Below, piece by piece: positions 39,824-49,198 of a stretch of DNA of 64,000 nucleotides (positions are counted from its first letter, which is position 1; the number at the start of each line of letters is the position of its first letter). Source of the DNA: CAVQAH01 sp963784195 (GTDB taxonomy: Bacteria > Acidobacteriota > Vicinamibacteria > Vicinamibacterales > 2-12-FULL-66-21); contig CAWARA010000023.1 of the NCBI GenBank assembly GCA_963784195.1, positions 1 to 64,000 on the forward strand, read 5' to 3'. The notes under the pieces are model-generated. The model was not told where the DNA came from, made no database searches, and worked only from the letters and a program-made list of their open reading frames with translations. The position numbers and the translations under genes were made by a program.

Positions 39824-40079
39824 GTCTCAGCCGATGGCTGAGGCTGAACGGAATGAGGGCGGAACCGGGTTTGGAGGAGTTGGCGCAAGGCGTAGAGATG
39901 ATCTCGTGCGCGGCGTTCTCGATTAGCTCACGGATAGAGCGGGACTCCACTAGGGTCTGTTCAAGGCGGTCGCTGAGCGTATTCAGACGAATACGTTCCA
40001 ACTGTAGGTCGTCAGCGGTCAGCTTTTCCACGAGGCCCCCTCTTAATGGCTTATTTAGCAGATTTGGTGCCATCACCAT
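39804..40079 (-). CDS. Hypothetical coiled-coil protein
   Basis: A 91-residue frame whose central part has a strong heptad pattern (LVEKLTADDLQLERIRLN, LSDRLEQTLVESRSIREL). The C-terminal 25 residues are less coding-like. It starts at 40079 or at a later GTG (LVEKL). It overlaps the preceding hypothetical gene, suggesting one transcript. Support is moderate at best. Confidence 0.35.
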   Translation of the reverse strand: MVMAPNLLNKPLRGGLVEKLTADDLQLERIRLNTLSDRLEQTLVESRSIRELIENAAHEIISTPCANSSKPGSALIPFSLSHRLRLVRPMG

Positions 40080-40159
40080 TTCTGTAGTCTGCTTAGTCGA
40101 AGAGGTTTAGCCGCGAAAGTGCCTGAAGGCGTGGGTAGTGGCTGAGGTGCGATGCAGCC

Positions 40160-40333
40160 CTATTGGCTTGGTGGAGTTGTGATGTGCTCGATTCGCCCGG
40201 ACCCGTCTTTTGCGACGGTCCAGACGTGGCCGCACTCGGGGCAGCGGTAGTAGTTCACCGACGCGAATTGGCTGGGCGCTTGGACCAACCGGGGAGTGTT
40301 AGCCGAGCAGCGCGGGCAAGGGTGATTGGGCAC
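40160..40333 (-). CDS. Zinc-ribbon microprotein
   Basis: A 57-residue protein starting at GTG 40333; an in-frame stop lies just upstream, so this start is forced. Two knuckles, CPRC (6-9) and CPECG (31-35), with a beta hairpin between (RLVQAPSQFASVNYYR), then HVWTVAKDGSGRIEHI. It is similar in layout to the protein at 37038-37217, with an identical HVW after the second knuckle. Possible nucleic-acid or protein binding. It starts 6 bases after a small membrane protein gene ends, probably in one transcript. Confidence 0.6.
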   Translation of the reverse strand: MPNHPCPRCSANTPRLVQAPSQFASVNYYRCPECGHVWTVAKDGSGRIEHITTPPSQ

Positions 40334-40339
40334 TGGACA

Positions 40340-40465
40340 TCAGGACTGCGTTGCTGAAACCGCTCGTCGTTTGCCGTCGGATTCGAGGGCCTCTATTGCC
40401 AATAGGCAGGAACCTGCGGTGATTCCGATGAACACCGTGACGAAAGACGCCAGGACGTTCTTCAT
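40340..40465 (-). CDS. Small membrane peptide
   Basis: A 41-residue frame: MKN, one hydrophobic helix (VLASFVTVFIGITAGSCLLAIEAL) and a short polar tail. There is no clear ribosome binding site. It precedes the zinc-ribbon gene by 6 bases. The hydrophobic helix and close spacing are the only support. Confidence 0.4.
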   Translation of the reverse strand: MKNVLASFVTVFIGITAGSCLLAIEALESDGKRRAVSATQS

Positions 40466-40614
40466 AGCTCGTGGATTTGTGGGGGGAGTCCGTTGATTAT
40501 AGCAGACAAGAGCGGTAGCCGGCCCTGCTGCGAACAGGGCCGACCACCTAACCTGCGTCGCGGAGACGGGCCGCAGACGAAGGCTGAAACGCAATCCGTC
40601 CAACCCTTTCTCGA

Positions 40615-40809
40615 TCAAAGGCGACAGCCGCAGTTGTCAACGGGCGAGCAGCCCGAACCCGTAGACGAGACTTCAAGCGGTGGTGGACGGAGTTGACGGC
40701 GGGGGGCGTCGAACGGATCTTCCGATAGGCGACACAGCCGGCCGACAAACAAGGCCGCAGGGATGGACAGGACGACCCACGCCGTCAGCACATACAGAAG
40801 CAGCCGCAT
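40615..40809 (-). CDS. Small membrane protein with Cys/Pro-rich tail
   Basis: A 64-residue protein starting at 40809, where AGGAGG (40813-40818) lies 3 bases ahead. A membrane helix at the start (LLLYVLTAWVVLSIPAALFV) is followed by a basic, Pro-rich segment (PRRQLRPPPLE) and a Cys-containing tail (GCSPVDNCGC). The final CxC could bind metal. Not recognised. Confidence 0.55.
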   Translation of the reverse strand: MRLLLYVLTAWVVLSIPAALFVGRLCRLSEDPFDAPRRQLRPPPLEVSSTGSGCSPVDNCGCRL

Positions 40810-41050
40810 GGAACCTCCTAGCAATCACACCGTTATCGCGGCGGACGATGCGCGAGGACCAAGCCACTATGCGGAGTCAGGGCGACGGATCGGTGAGCGT
40901 GGACCGTTCGGGGGAGGAACGGCCGCACGCTCATTCTCAGACAATATCGGCAGCCGGTTCGGCCGGCTACAGCATGACCATGACATAGGCATGCGGCATG
41001 CCTCCGCGCATGGGCAGAAATCAAGGGTTTACGGCTAGAGTGCGGCGGTT
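40810..41050. other. Spacer in the island
   Basis: About 240 bases between the small membrane protein and direct repeat B. A plus-strand frame spans much of it but has no start signal or recognisable content. Confidence 0.4.
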
Positions 41051-41109
41051 GTTCTGGTGGGCGTCAGATTTGTCGCAAGCGATTGGTCGGATTTGCCAGA
41101 TTTGTGATC
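41051..41109. repeat. Direct repeat B, copy 2
   Basis: Second copy of the 59-base repeat at 39388-39446, in the same orientation. It lies next to the zinc-ribbon tail remnant. Confidence 0.8.
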
Positions 41110-41120
41110 GTGGAGTTTTG

Positions 41121-41177
41121 CTACAGGCCCGGCGTCAGTTGCTTCCGGTCGCTGAAGTGAAAGAACCCGTGCATAGG
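41121..41177 (-). pseudogene. Tail of a zinc-ribbon microprotein
   Basis: On the minus strand the frame reads MHGFFHFSDRKQLTPGL and stops at 41121. It matches KHGFFRFSDTRQLTPGL at the end of the protein at 36340-36533. The N-terminal ribbon is not in frame upstream, so this is a remnant. Confidence 0.55.
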
Positions 41178-41227
41178 CCATCATACGCCGCGCGGAGCAA
41201 GTCAGTGGGTTTGGTGAGCGCGGATAC

Positions 41228-41311
41228 CTAGCCGCACCAGGAGAGTAGCGCAACGATTCCGATCAGCGCGGCAATAGCACGCGCGAGCCAGTATGCGGAT
41301 GTCTCGGTCAT
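41228..41311 (-). CDS. 27-residue membrane peptide, coupled to the upstream gene
   Basis: ATG at 41311 overlaps the stop of the 80-residue gene (ATGA, 41308-41311). The frame encodes MTETSAYWLARAIAALIGIV and ends ALLSWCG: a short polar start and a single hydrophobic helix. The four-base overlap, the hydrophobic content and lack of other reason for the frame to be open suggest real translation. Role unknown. Confidence 0.5.
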   Translation of the reverse strand: MTETSAYWLARAIAALIGIVALLSWCG

Positions 41312-41550
41312 TGCCAGCCTTCGCGCAGCATCGCGGAGCACCACTCGTCGGCGATGGCCTGAATCTGCTCTGGATCGCGCAAGACCCGCGAGCGCACTAG
41401 ACCGTCATTGATCGTGAGCTTCACTTCGAACCCGAATATGTGTGAGTGCAATTCGCACGAGGCGCGGGCGCCACTTGGCTTCGTGAGCGTGAACAGCTCG
41501 CGCAACTCTTCGGGGCGGCCGTTCCAAATCTGGCGCAGGACGGTGTTCAT
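41308..41550 (-). CDS. Conserved small protein of the EW..AM..EGW family
   Basis: An 80-residue soluble protein: LRQIWNGRPEELRELFTL, then beta strands (FGFEVKLTINDGLVRSRVL) and a C-terminal helix (QAIADEWCSAMLREGWQ). This is the only intact member among three related sequences in the island (others at 35681-35752 and 39013-39228). The WNGxPExxRELF start and EGW end are the constant parts. Its function is unknown. It is translationally coupled to a tiny membrane peptide. Confidence 0.65.
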   Translation of the reverse strand: MNTVLRQIWNGRPEELRELFTLTKPSGARASCELHSHIFGFEVKLTINDGLVRSRVLRDPEQIQAIADEWCSAMLREGWQ

Positions 41551-41606
41551 GGTTGAAGGCTCGCGTGGAAGAAATTTTCGGTGGTGGGGTCAGTTTTGAA
41601 ATTCGG

Positions 41607-42071
41607 CTAGGCGCCTTTTGGTTTTCGCGACCGTCCAAGCTGCTTGATGAGGCCGGTGTCGGGCTTATGGAGTCCAGAGCACGGAGCGACCCAAAAGGCT
41701 CGATCTTGCGCCAGCTTGGGCCGCCCTTCGGCCGTGACATTCGTCGTGAACACTACAAATCGTTCGCCAGTTTTCAACCATGTCGTCGCTCGGGGAGTTA
41801 AGGACGGATCCGGTCCGGCTGGCGCCGCAGGATAGTGGATAGTCGCCCGCTTGCCTACCTCGCCTTTCCATACGCGATGGACATCCATCGTGACCTCGAT
41901 TACGTTGTTCTCAAACTCCTCCACCTTGGAGACCGTACCCTCAAAGACGAGCCCGGCCTCCTTTTTCATGGTGCGCGCACTCATGCTGATGCACTCACTG
42001 GCTTCAAGCGTCGGCACCGCCAAGGCAACAGACAGACACGCCGCAGTGAGTAGGCGAGAGTGATGCATCAT
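41607..42071 (-). CDS. Exported protein of unknown function, possible TIMP/NTR-like fold
   Basis: A 154-residue protein with a signal peptide (RLLTAACLSVALAVPTLEA) cleaved before SECISMSARTMKK. The mature part reads like a beta-barrel with two Cys residues (ECIS and VAPCSGLH) and a FEGTVSKVEEF / MDVHRVWKGEVGKRATIHY pattern, similar to tissue-inhibitor-type domains found in bacterial secreted proteins. This assignment is by pattern only. Start at 42071 or 42068 (two adjacent Met codons); an earlier in-frame ATG at 42104 would extend the leader. Confidence 0.6.
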   Translation of the reverse strand: MMHHSRLLTAACLSVALAVPTLEASECISMSARTMKKEAGLVFEGTVSKVEEFENNVIEVTMDVHRVWKGEVGKRATIHYPAAPAGPDPSLTPRATTWLKTGERFVVFTTNVTAEGRPKLAQDRAFWVAPCSGLHKPDTGLIKQLGRSRKPKGA

Positions 42072-42140
42072 CGCTCTTGTGCCAGCTATTCTACCCGCTG
42101 ACAATCGCCGGCCTCTCTCGGAGACGTGCTATATGGCCGC

Positions 42141-42280
42141 GTGAAGATCGGGCGCGATCCGAAAACCTTGTCCGCCGACGAAGCGACGATCATCAAAGCA
42201 TTACCGCCAGACGGACCCCGCCGGCAAAACAGATGCTCCACACGCTCGTCGAACGGCTCGGCGTAGGCGGGGCCGAATGA
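42141..42280 (+). CDS. Small hypothetical protein (one frameshift)
   Basis: From GTG 42141 the frame gives VKIGRDPKTLSADEATIIKALP; one base seems missing near 42205-42210, after which it continues TPPAKQMLHTLVERLGVGGAE to a TGA at 42278-42280. About 46 residues, amphipathic and helical. The stop overlaps the next tiny frame (ATGA). Unrecognised. Confidence 0.45.
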
Positions 42281-42348
42281 CGTTTATCGTTTTCGTGCAG
42301 GGCTGCTGGCTGCTGCGCGTGCTGCGACGGCTGCGAAGGGAGGCGTGA
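42277..42348 (+). CDS. 23-residue peptide frame between two small genes
   Basis: ATG at 42277 overlaps the preceding stop (ATGA), and the frame encodes MTFIVFVQGCWLLRVLRRLRREA, hydrophobic then strongly basic. It ends 1 base before the next start. It may be a leader or coupling peptide for the 119-residue gene. Evidence is position and overlap only. Confidence 0.35.
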   Translation: MTFIVFVQGCWLLRVLRRLRREA

Positions 42349-42349
42349 C

Positions 42350-42709
42350 ATGGATGGCATCTATCGAGCGGCGGCGAGATGGGACGACGATCAGGCCCTG
42401 GCTGCGCTGTTGGCGCCGTTGCCGGCGGCTATCGTGGCGAACATCCAGCAGGGCCGTGCAAGCCAACCGGCCGGTATGATCTTTAGCGGGATGCGACACG
42501 ACGAAGCCACAGCGAGCGCATTCTTTGTGCGGACAGATTCCACGGGCCTCTTAGAAGTCTGGACGTTACGCCCGTGCTCACTGCGAGAGGCAGCAGAGAT
42601 CTGGGCCCACCTAAAACAGCAGCACGCAGACGAGATGCCCGATCTGGGCCCACCCATCAAGCAGGCGTATACGGCCGTGACGGGCCGGCGCATGGAACAC
42701 ATTCAGTAG
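42350..42709 (+). CDS. Small hypothetical protein
   Basis: A 119-residue soluble protein with coding-like composition (IYRAAARWDDDQALAALLA, TASAFFVRTDSTGLLEVWTL, LREAAEIWAHLKQQHADEM). The ATG has GGGAGG 6 bases ahead. It is the last gene before the intact tRNA-Pro and has a terminator downstream. No family recognised. Confidence 0.6.
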   Translation: MDGIYRAAARWDDDQALAALLAPLPAAIVANIQQGRASQPAGMIFSGMRHDEATASAFFVRTDSTGLLEVWTLRPCSLREAAEIWAHLKQQHADEMPDLGPPIKQAYTAVTGRRMEHIQ

Positions 42710-42747
42710 GCAGCAGCATCGCTACCTAGCTACATAACCGCTACTTA

Positions 42748-42780
42748 ACGGCCCGTCACATCGGCGGGCCGTCTCTATTT
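42748..42780 (+). terminator. Terminator at the right end of the island
   Basis: Perfect 8-bp stem ACGGCCCG / CGGGCCGT with a 9-base loop, then CTCTATTT. It follows the 119-residue gene by 38 bases and would stop transcription before it meets tRNA-Pro. Confidence 0.65.
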
Positions 42781-42801
42781 CAGCGTTTTTGTTAGGGATT
42801 T

Positions 42802-42878
42802 TGGTCGGGATGCCGGGATTCGAACCCGGGACCCCCTGACCCCCAGTCAGGTGCGCTACCAGGCTGCGCTACATCCCG
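42802..42878 (-). tRNA. tRNA-Pro (anticodon GGG), island target site
   Basis: A complete cloverleaf on the minus strand, 77 bases with encoded CCA. Acceptor CGGGATG/CATCCCG; anticodon stem CCTGA/TCAGG with loop CTGGGGG; T arm CCGGG-TTCGAAT-CCCGG. Its 3' half is duplicated at 37303-37346, marking it as the integration target. Confidence 0.93.
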
Positions 42879-42891
42879 TGATCGGCAGGGG

Positions 42892-42907
42892 TCCGGCTAA
42901 AGCCGGA
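42892..42907. repeat. Hairpin repeat, TCCGGCT type
   Basis: TCCGGCT-AA-AGCCGGA followed by TGCTAC. A second copy with CCGGCT-GA-AGCCGG followed by ACGCTAC is at 43572-43585. The shared flank (GCTAC) shows they belong to one dispersed family. Confidence 0.65.
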
Positions 42908-42912
42908 TGCTA

Positions 42913-43455
42913 CTACCTTTTCTTCCGCGCCTTCGCGGCCATTTTCTTGGCGGTGGCCTTCGACCGCAGCGCGGACTCCGCCGGCGCGGAGGTCTTCGTC
43001 GACTTGAGCTCGAACGAGCTGTCCTCCGGGCCGTTGCCGCCGGGGCGGCGGGACAGCATTGCGGCCAGCGAGCGCAGGCCCTGCTTGACCTGCACGATCC
43101 GCTCGCGCGCGTCCTTGCCGAGCAACTCGGCCAGCGATGACATCGCCGGCTCGTCGGCGGCCGTGGGACGCTCTTCCTGCAGCTTGCGTCGCGCGCCGGC
43201 GAGCGTCAGACCCTCGGCGAACAGCAACTGCTTGATCCGCAGCACGCGCTCGACATCTTCCCGCCGGTATACGCGCGGGGCCCCTTGCGTTTTCGACACG
43301 CCGAGATCGGGGAACTCCGCTTCCCACGATCGCAGGACGTACGGCTGGACGCTTGCGATCTCGCAAACTTCCGCCTGCCGAAACAGCGATTGGTTGGGGA
43401 TTTCTACCCTGTCCGTTTGGGCCATCGACTCGAGGTAGTTAGCGTCCGGCGTCAT
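42913..43455 (-). CDS. MerR family transcriptional regulator
   Basis: A 180-residue regulator. The MerR-type winged helix is near the N-terminus (LFRQAEVCEIASVQPYVLRSWE, GAPRVYRREDVERVLRI), followed by a linker helix and a C-terminal Lys/Ala-rich tail (KATAKKMAAKARKKR). There is no Cys-rich metal site, and the short C-terminus is unlike metal sensors; the sequence VLRSWEAEFPDL is like the MlrA/light-sensing type HTH. It starts at 43455 or 43425. It diverges from the kinase gene at 43616. Confidence 0.85.
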   Translation of the reverse strand: MTPDANYLESMAQTDRVEIPNQSLFRQAEVCEIASVQPYVLRSWEAEFPDLGVSKTQGAPRVYRREDVERVLRIKQLLFAEGLTLAGARRKLQEERPTAADEPAMSSLAELLGKDARERIVQVKQGLRSLAAMLSRRPGGNGPEDSSFELKSTKTSAPAESALRSKATAKKMAAKARKKR

Positions 43456-43571
43456 GCGGTGACCGGACCTCGCACGCGCACTTTCCCCTTCAGTCCGAGC
43501 GGTCTTCCGGTGAAGTATAGCAGAGGGTCGCGTTAAAGCCGCGTGATTCGAGGGTCGGGCGATGAGGGGGG

Positions 43572-43585
43572 CCGGCTGAAGCCGG
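43572..43585. repeat. Hairpin repeat, TCCGGCT type, second copy
   Basis: CCGGCT-GA-AGCCGG with the same GCTAC flank as the copy at 42892. It sits immediately ahead of the kinase gene and next to a TATAAT at 43600-43605. Confidence 0.65.
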
Positions 43586-43615
43586 ACGCTACGAGGCAAT
43601 ATAATTCGGGGGCCG

Positions 43616-46414
<2,799 letters not shown>

Positions 46415-46448
46415 CTGACGACTGTACGACTGACGACTGATGACTGTT

Positions 46449-47783
46449 TTAGCTCTTCCTGACTTGAATCCTGATCGGCGTCCCCATCAAGCCGAACGAC
46501 TCCCGCAGTCGATTCACCAGAAACCGCTCGTACGAGAAGTGAAACTCCGTGGCGACGTTCGTGAAGAACACGAACGAGGGCGGCTCGATGCCGGTCTGCG
46601 CGGCGTAGAGGATCCTGACGTGCCGGCGGCCGGGGCTCGCGGGCGGGTGGACTGCGGTCACGGCTTGCACGAAGCGGTTGAGCTCGGCGGTCGGAATTTT
46701 CCGCGTTCTCGCCTCGGCGACCTTGTCGATTGTCTCGAGCACCTTCCCGGCCCGCTCGCCAGTCGACGCCGAGATGTGGAGAATCGGCGCGTACTCCAGG
46801 AACTTGAGATGACGACGGAGATCCTCGTCGAACGTCTTCGAGAAGTCCGCGCCCCGGCCCTTCATCAGGTCCCACTTGTTGGCGACGATGATGATGCCGC
46901 AGCCGGCTTTTTCAGCCTCGCCGGCGATGGCGCCGTCCTGGTCGGTTCCGCCCTCCGTCGAGTCGATCATCAGTACCGCGACATCCGCCTGCTCGATCGC
47001 ACGCCTCGCGACGATGACGCTGACCGCTTCGAGCTGGCCCGATCGCGCCACCCTGCCCGGACGCCGGATACCGGCCGTGTCCACAATTCTGAAATTCCGG
47101 CGATGCCACGTGAGCATCGCGTCGACCGTGTCGCGCGTGGTGCCCGGCATGTCGCTGACGATCGATCGCTCCTCGCGCAGTATCCGGTTCAACAACGACG
47201 ACTTACCGACATTAGGGCGTCCGACGATGGCGACGGCGATCGGCTCGGTCTCCGACGGGCGGGCAGGCTCGCGCCGTGTGGGTAACCGGCTGATCACTTC
47301 ATCGAGCAGATCGCCAGTGCCCTCCCCATGCTCGGCGGCGATCTCCACAACCGGTTCGAATCCAAGACGATAGAACTCGAGTGCGCGGCCGCGTGCGCGC
47401 TTGTCGTCCGTCTTGTTAACTGCAACAATCACCGGCGCTTTCACGCTCCGTAAGGCCGTAGCGATCTCCTCGTCACCGGAAACCAGACCTTCACGTCCAT
47501 CCACGACGAACACGATCACGTCTGCGGATGCGATCGCGGGCCGTCCGTGCTGCACGACAAGCTCATGCAGCGGATCTTCGCTCGCGCCGAACATCCCGCC
47601 AGTATCAACGAGCGTAAACGCAGCGCCCTGCCACTCTGCGGGCTCGGCGATCACGTCTCGTGTCGTGCCGGCAATCGCCGTAACGATCGAGCGTCGCGAG
47701 CCGACCACGCGATTGAAGAGTGTGGACTTGCCGACGTTGGGCCGGCCGACCAGCACGACGGTTGAAAGGCGTTTTCCAGGCAT
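46449..47783 (-). CDS. der: Ribosome-associated GTPase Der (EngA)
   Basis: A 444-residue tandem GTPase needed for 50S subunit maturation. Domain 1 shows GRPNVGKSTLFNR, the DTGG switch and NKTD; domain 2 GRPNVGKSSLLNR, DTAGIRR and NKWD; then a KH-like C-terminal domain ending GLMGTPIRIQVRKS. All nucleotide-binding motifs are intact in both domains. It faces the HU gene divergently. Length is normal. Confidence 0.97.
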   Translation of the reverse strand: MPGKRLSTVVLVGRPNVGKSTLFNRVVGSRRSIVTAIAGTTRDVIAEPAEWQGAAFTLVDTGGMFGASEDPLHELVVQHGRPAIASADVIVFVVDGREGLVSGDEEIATALRSVKAPVIVAVNKTDDKRARGRALEFYRLGFEPVVEIAAEHGEGTGDLLDEVISRLPTRREPARPSETEPIAVAIVGRPNVGKSSLLNRILREERSIVSDMPGTTRDTVDAMLTWHRRNFRIVDTAGIRRPGRVARSGQLEAVSVIVARRAIEQADVAVLMIDSTEGGTDQDGAIAGEAEKAGCGIIIVANKWDLMKGRGADFSKTFDEDLRRHLKFLEYAPILHISASTGERAGKVLETIDKVAEARTRKIPTAELNRFVQAVTAVHPPASPGRRHVRILYAAQTGIEPPSFVFFTNVATEFHFSYERFLVNRLRESFGLMGTPIRIQVRKS

Positions 47784-47808
47784 GCCAAATGTCTATTTAG
47801 GACCGCGC

Positions 47809-47837
47809 TTGACAGCGTAAGTGTAACTAATTATAGT
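47809..47837 (+). promoter_or_regulatory. Promoter of the HU gene
   Basis: TTGACA (47809-47814), a 17-base spacer and TATAGT (47832-47837): five of six at the -10 and a full -35. The start of the HU gene is 29 bases after the -10 and has GAGGAG at 47851-47856. Confidence 0.8.
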
Positions 47838-47865
47838 AGTTATCAACACTGAGGAGCGCCTAAGC

Positions 47866-48138
47866 ATGATCAAAGTCGACATCGTGAACGAGGTGTCGAA
47901 GATCGCCGACATCACCAAGGTCAAGGCCGAGGTGGCGGTAGATGCCGTGTTCGATGCGATGCGCCTTTCGATGCAGCGCGGCGAACGAATCGAACTGCGC
48001 GGCTTCGGTGTGTTTCAGGTGAAGCCCCGGAAGCGAGGAATCGGGCGTAACCCCCGCACCGGCAAGGAAGTGCGGATACCGCCCGGTCGAACGATCCGCT
48101 TCAAGCCGGGCAAAGATCTCCAGAACATCGGAGGCTGA
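47866..48138 (+). CDS. HU/IHF family DNA-binding protein
   Basis: A 90-residue histone-like protein: VDIVNEVSKIADITKVKAE helical start, GERIELRGFGVFQV, then the DNA-binding arm with KRGIGRNPRTGKEVRIPPGR and a C-terminal strand and helix (FKPGKDLQNIGG). It binds and bends DNA. Length and motifs are typical. HU or IHF subtype cannot be separated here. The strong promoter suits an abundant protein. Confidence 0.93.
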   Translation: MIKVDIVNEVSKIADITKVKAEVAVDAVFDAMRLSMQRGERIELRGFGVFQVKPRKRGIGRNPRTGKEVRIPPGRTIRFKPGKDLQNIGG

Positions 48139-48175
48139 GGCTGGCCTCGCCCGGAGACCAGGGCGCACTCCGAAT

Positions 48176-49198
48176 TTGTCTGACGATACTCCCACCCCGT
48201 TCTCAGGTGAGTCTCCGGCGTTCCAACCAGGCGGATTCGCTCCGGCACCGTACGTCCAGCGGTATTCGCCGCCGCCACGGCTGAGATTTCAGCATAACTA
48301 CTGGAAGCACGGTCTGTGGTTCCTGATGACCGTCGTGACGACGACGTTCGCCGGTCTTGGTTTCGAATCGTCGTTTGCAAGCCAGATCGGCCAGCGGCCG
48401 CTGCCACAGGCTTCCGGGCTGATGGACGCGATCCTACCGCTTCTCCCCGGCGCGCTCTGGTACAGCGGCGGAGTCCTTTCAATTCTGCTGGCCCACGAGA
48501 TGGGTCATTACCTGTACTGCCGCCGCTACAGCATCGACGCGACGCTGCCGTACTTCATCCCGGCGCCGTTCCTCACCGGCACGCTTGGCGCGGTCATCAA
48601 GATTCGTGAAGCGTTCCCGACGCGAAAGGCCCTGTTCGACGTCGGCGTCGCCGGCCCCATTGCCGGCTTCGTCGTGCTGCTTCCCTTGCTTGGCCTCGGC
48701 CTCTCGATGTCCGAGATCGTTCCGCCACCGACACAGGGCGCCGGGCTCACCTTCGGCGAACCGCTGCTGTTCAAGTGGGCGACCTACCTGATTCTGGGGC
48801 CAATCGGCGAGAACCAGAGCTTGAATTGCCATCCGCTCGTGTTTGCCGCGTGGTTCGGGATGTTTGCGACGGCGCTGAATCTGCTTCCGTTCGGTCAACT
48901 CGATGGCGGACATATCACCTACGCCACCCTGGGGCGCCTGTCGACGCCGCTGTCGATGCTCACGCTCGGCGCGGCCATCGTGCTGTCGTTCGTTTCGATC
49001 AACTGGATCGTGCTCACGGTCCTGATGCTGGTGATGTTCGTCATCCTGGGCCCGCGTCATCCAAGCGTCCTGCACGAGGCCGAACCACTGGACAACGGCC
49101 GGCGCGCGATTGCCGTCTTCGCCCTCGTCATGCTGATCGTGTGCTTCACGCCGATTCTTGTGACGGAATACGACTTCGGGAGCGTCACCGGGCGCTGA
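48176..49198 (+). CDS. Site-2 protease family membrane metalloprotease (M50)
   Basis: A 340-residue polytopic protein. The zinc site HEMGH lies in ILLAHEMGHYLYCRR, with the third ligand in LLPFGQLDGGH. The substrate-side PAPFLTGTLGAVIK resembles plant EGY-like S2P proteases. The start is probably TTG 48176 (MSDDTPTP), though it is not supported by a strong ribosome binding site. Such enzymes cut within membrane helices of regulators or signal peptides. It is 37 bases downstream of the HU gene. Confidence 0.86.
   Translation: MSDDTPTPFSGESPAFQPGGFAPAPYVQRYSPPPRLRFQHNYWKHGLWFLMTVVTTTFAGLGFESSFASQIGQRPLPQASGLMDAILPLLPGALWYSGGVLSILLAHEMGHYLYCRRYSIDATLPYFIPAPFLTGTLGAVIKIREAFPTRKALFDVGVAGPIAGFVVLLPLLGLGLSMSEIVPPPTQGAGLTFGEPLLFKWATYLILGPIGENQSLNCHPLVFAAWFGMFATALNLLPFGQLDGGHITYATLGRLSTPLSMLTLGAAIVLSFVSINWIVLTVLMLVMFVILGPRHPSVLHEAEPLDNGRRAIAVFALVMLIVCFTPILVTEYDFGSVTGR

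Noticed and set aside
40763..41038. Plus-strand frame of 91 codons in the island
   Set aside because: No recognisable content or start signal, and it overlaps the better supported minus-strand membrane protein at its left end.
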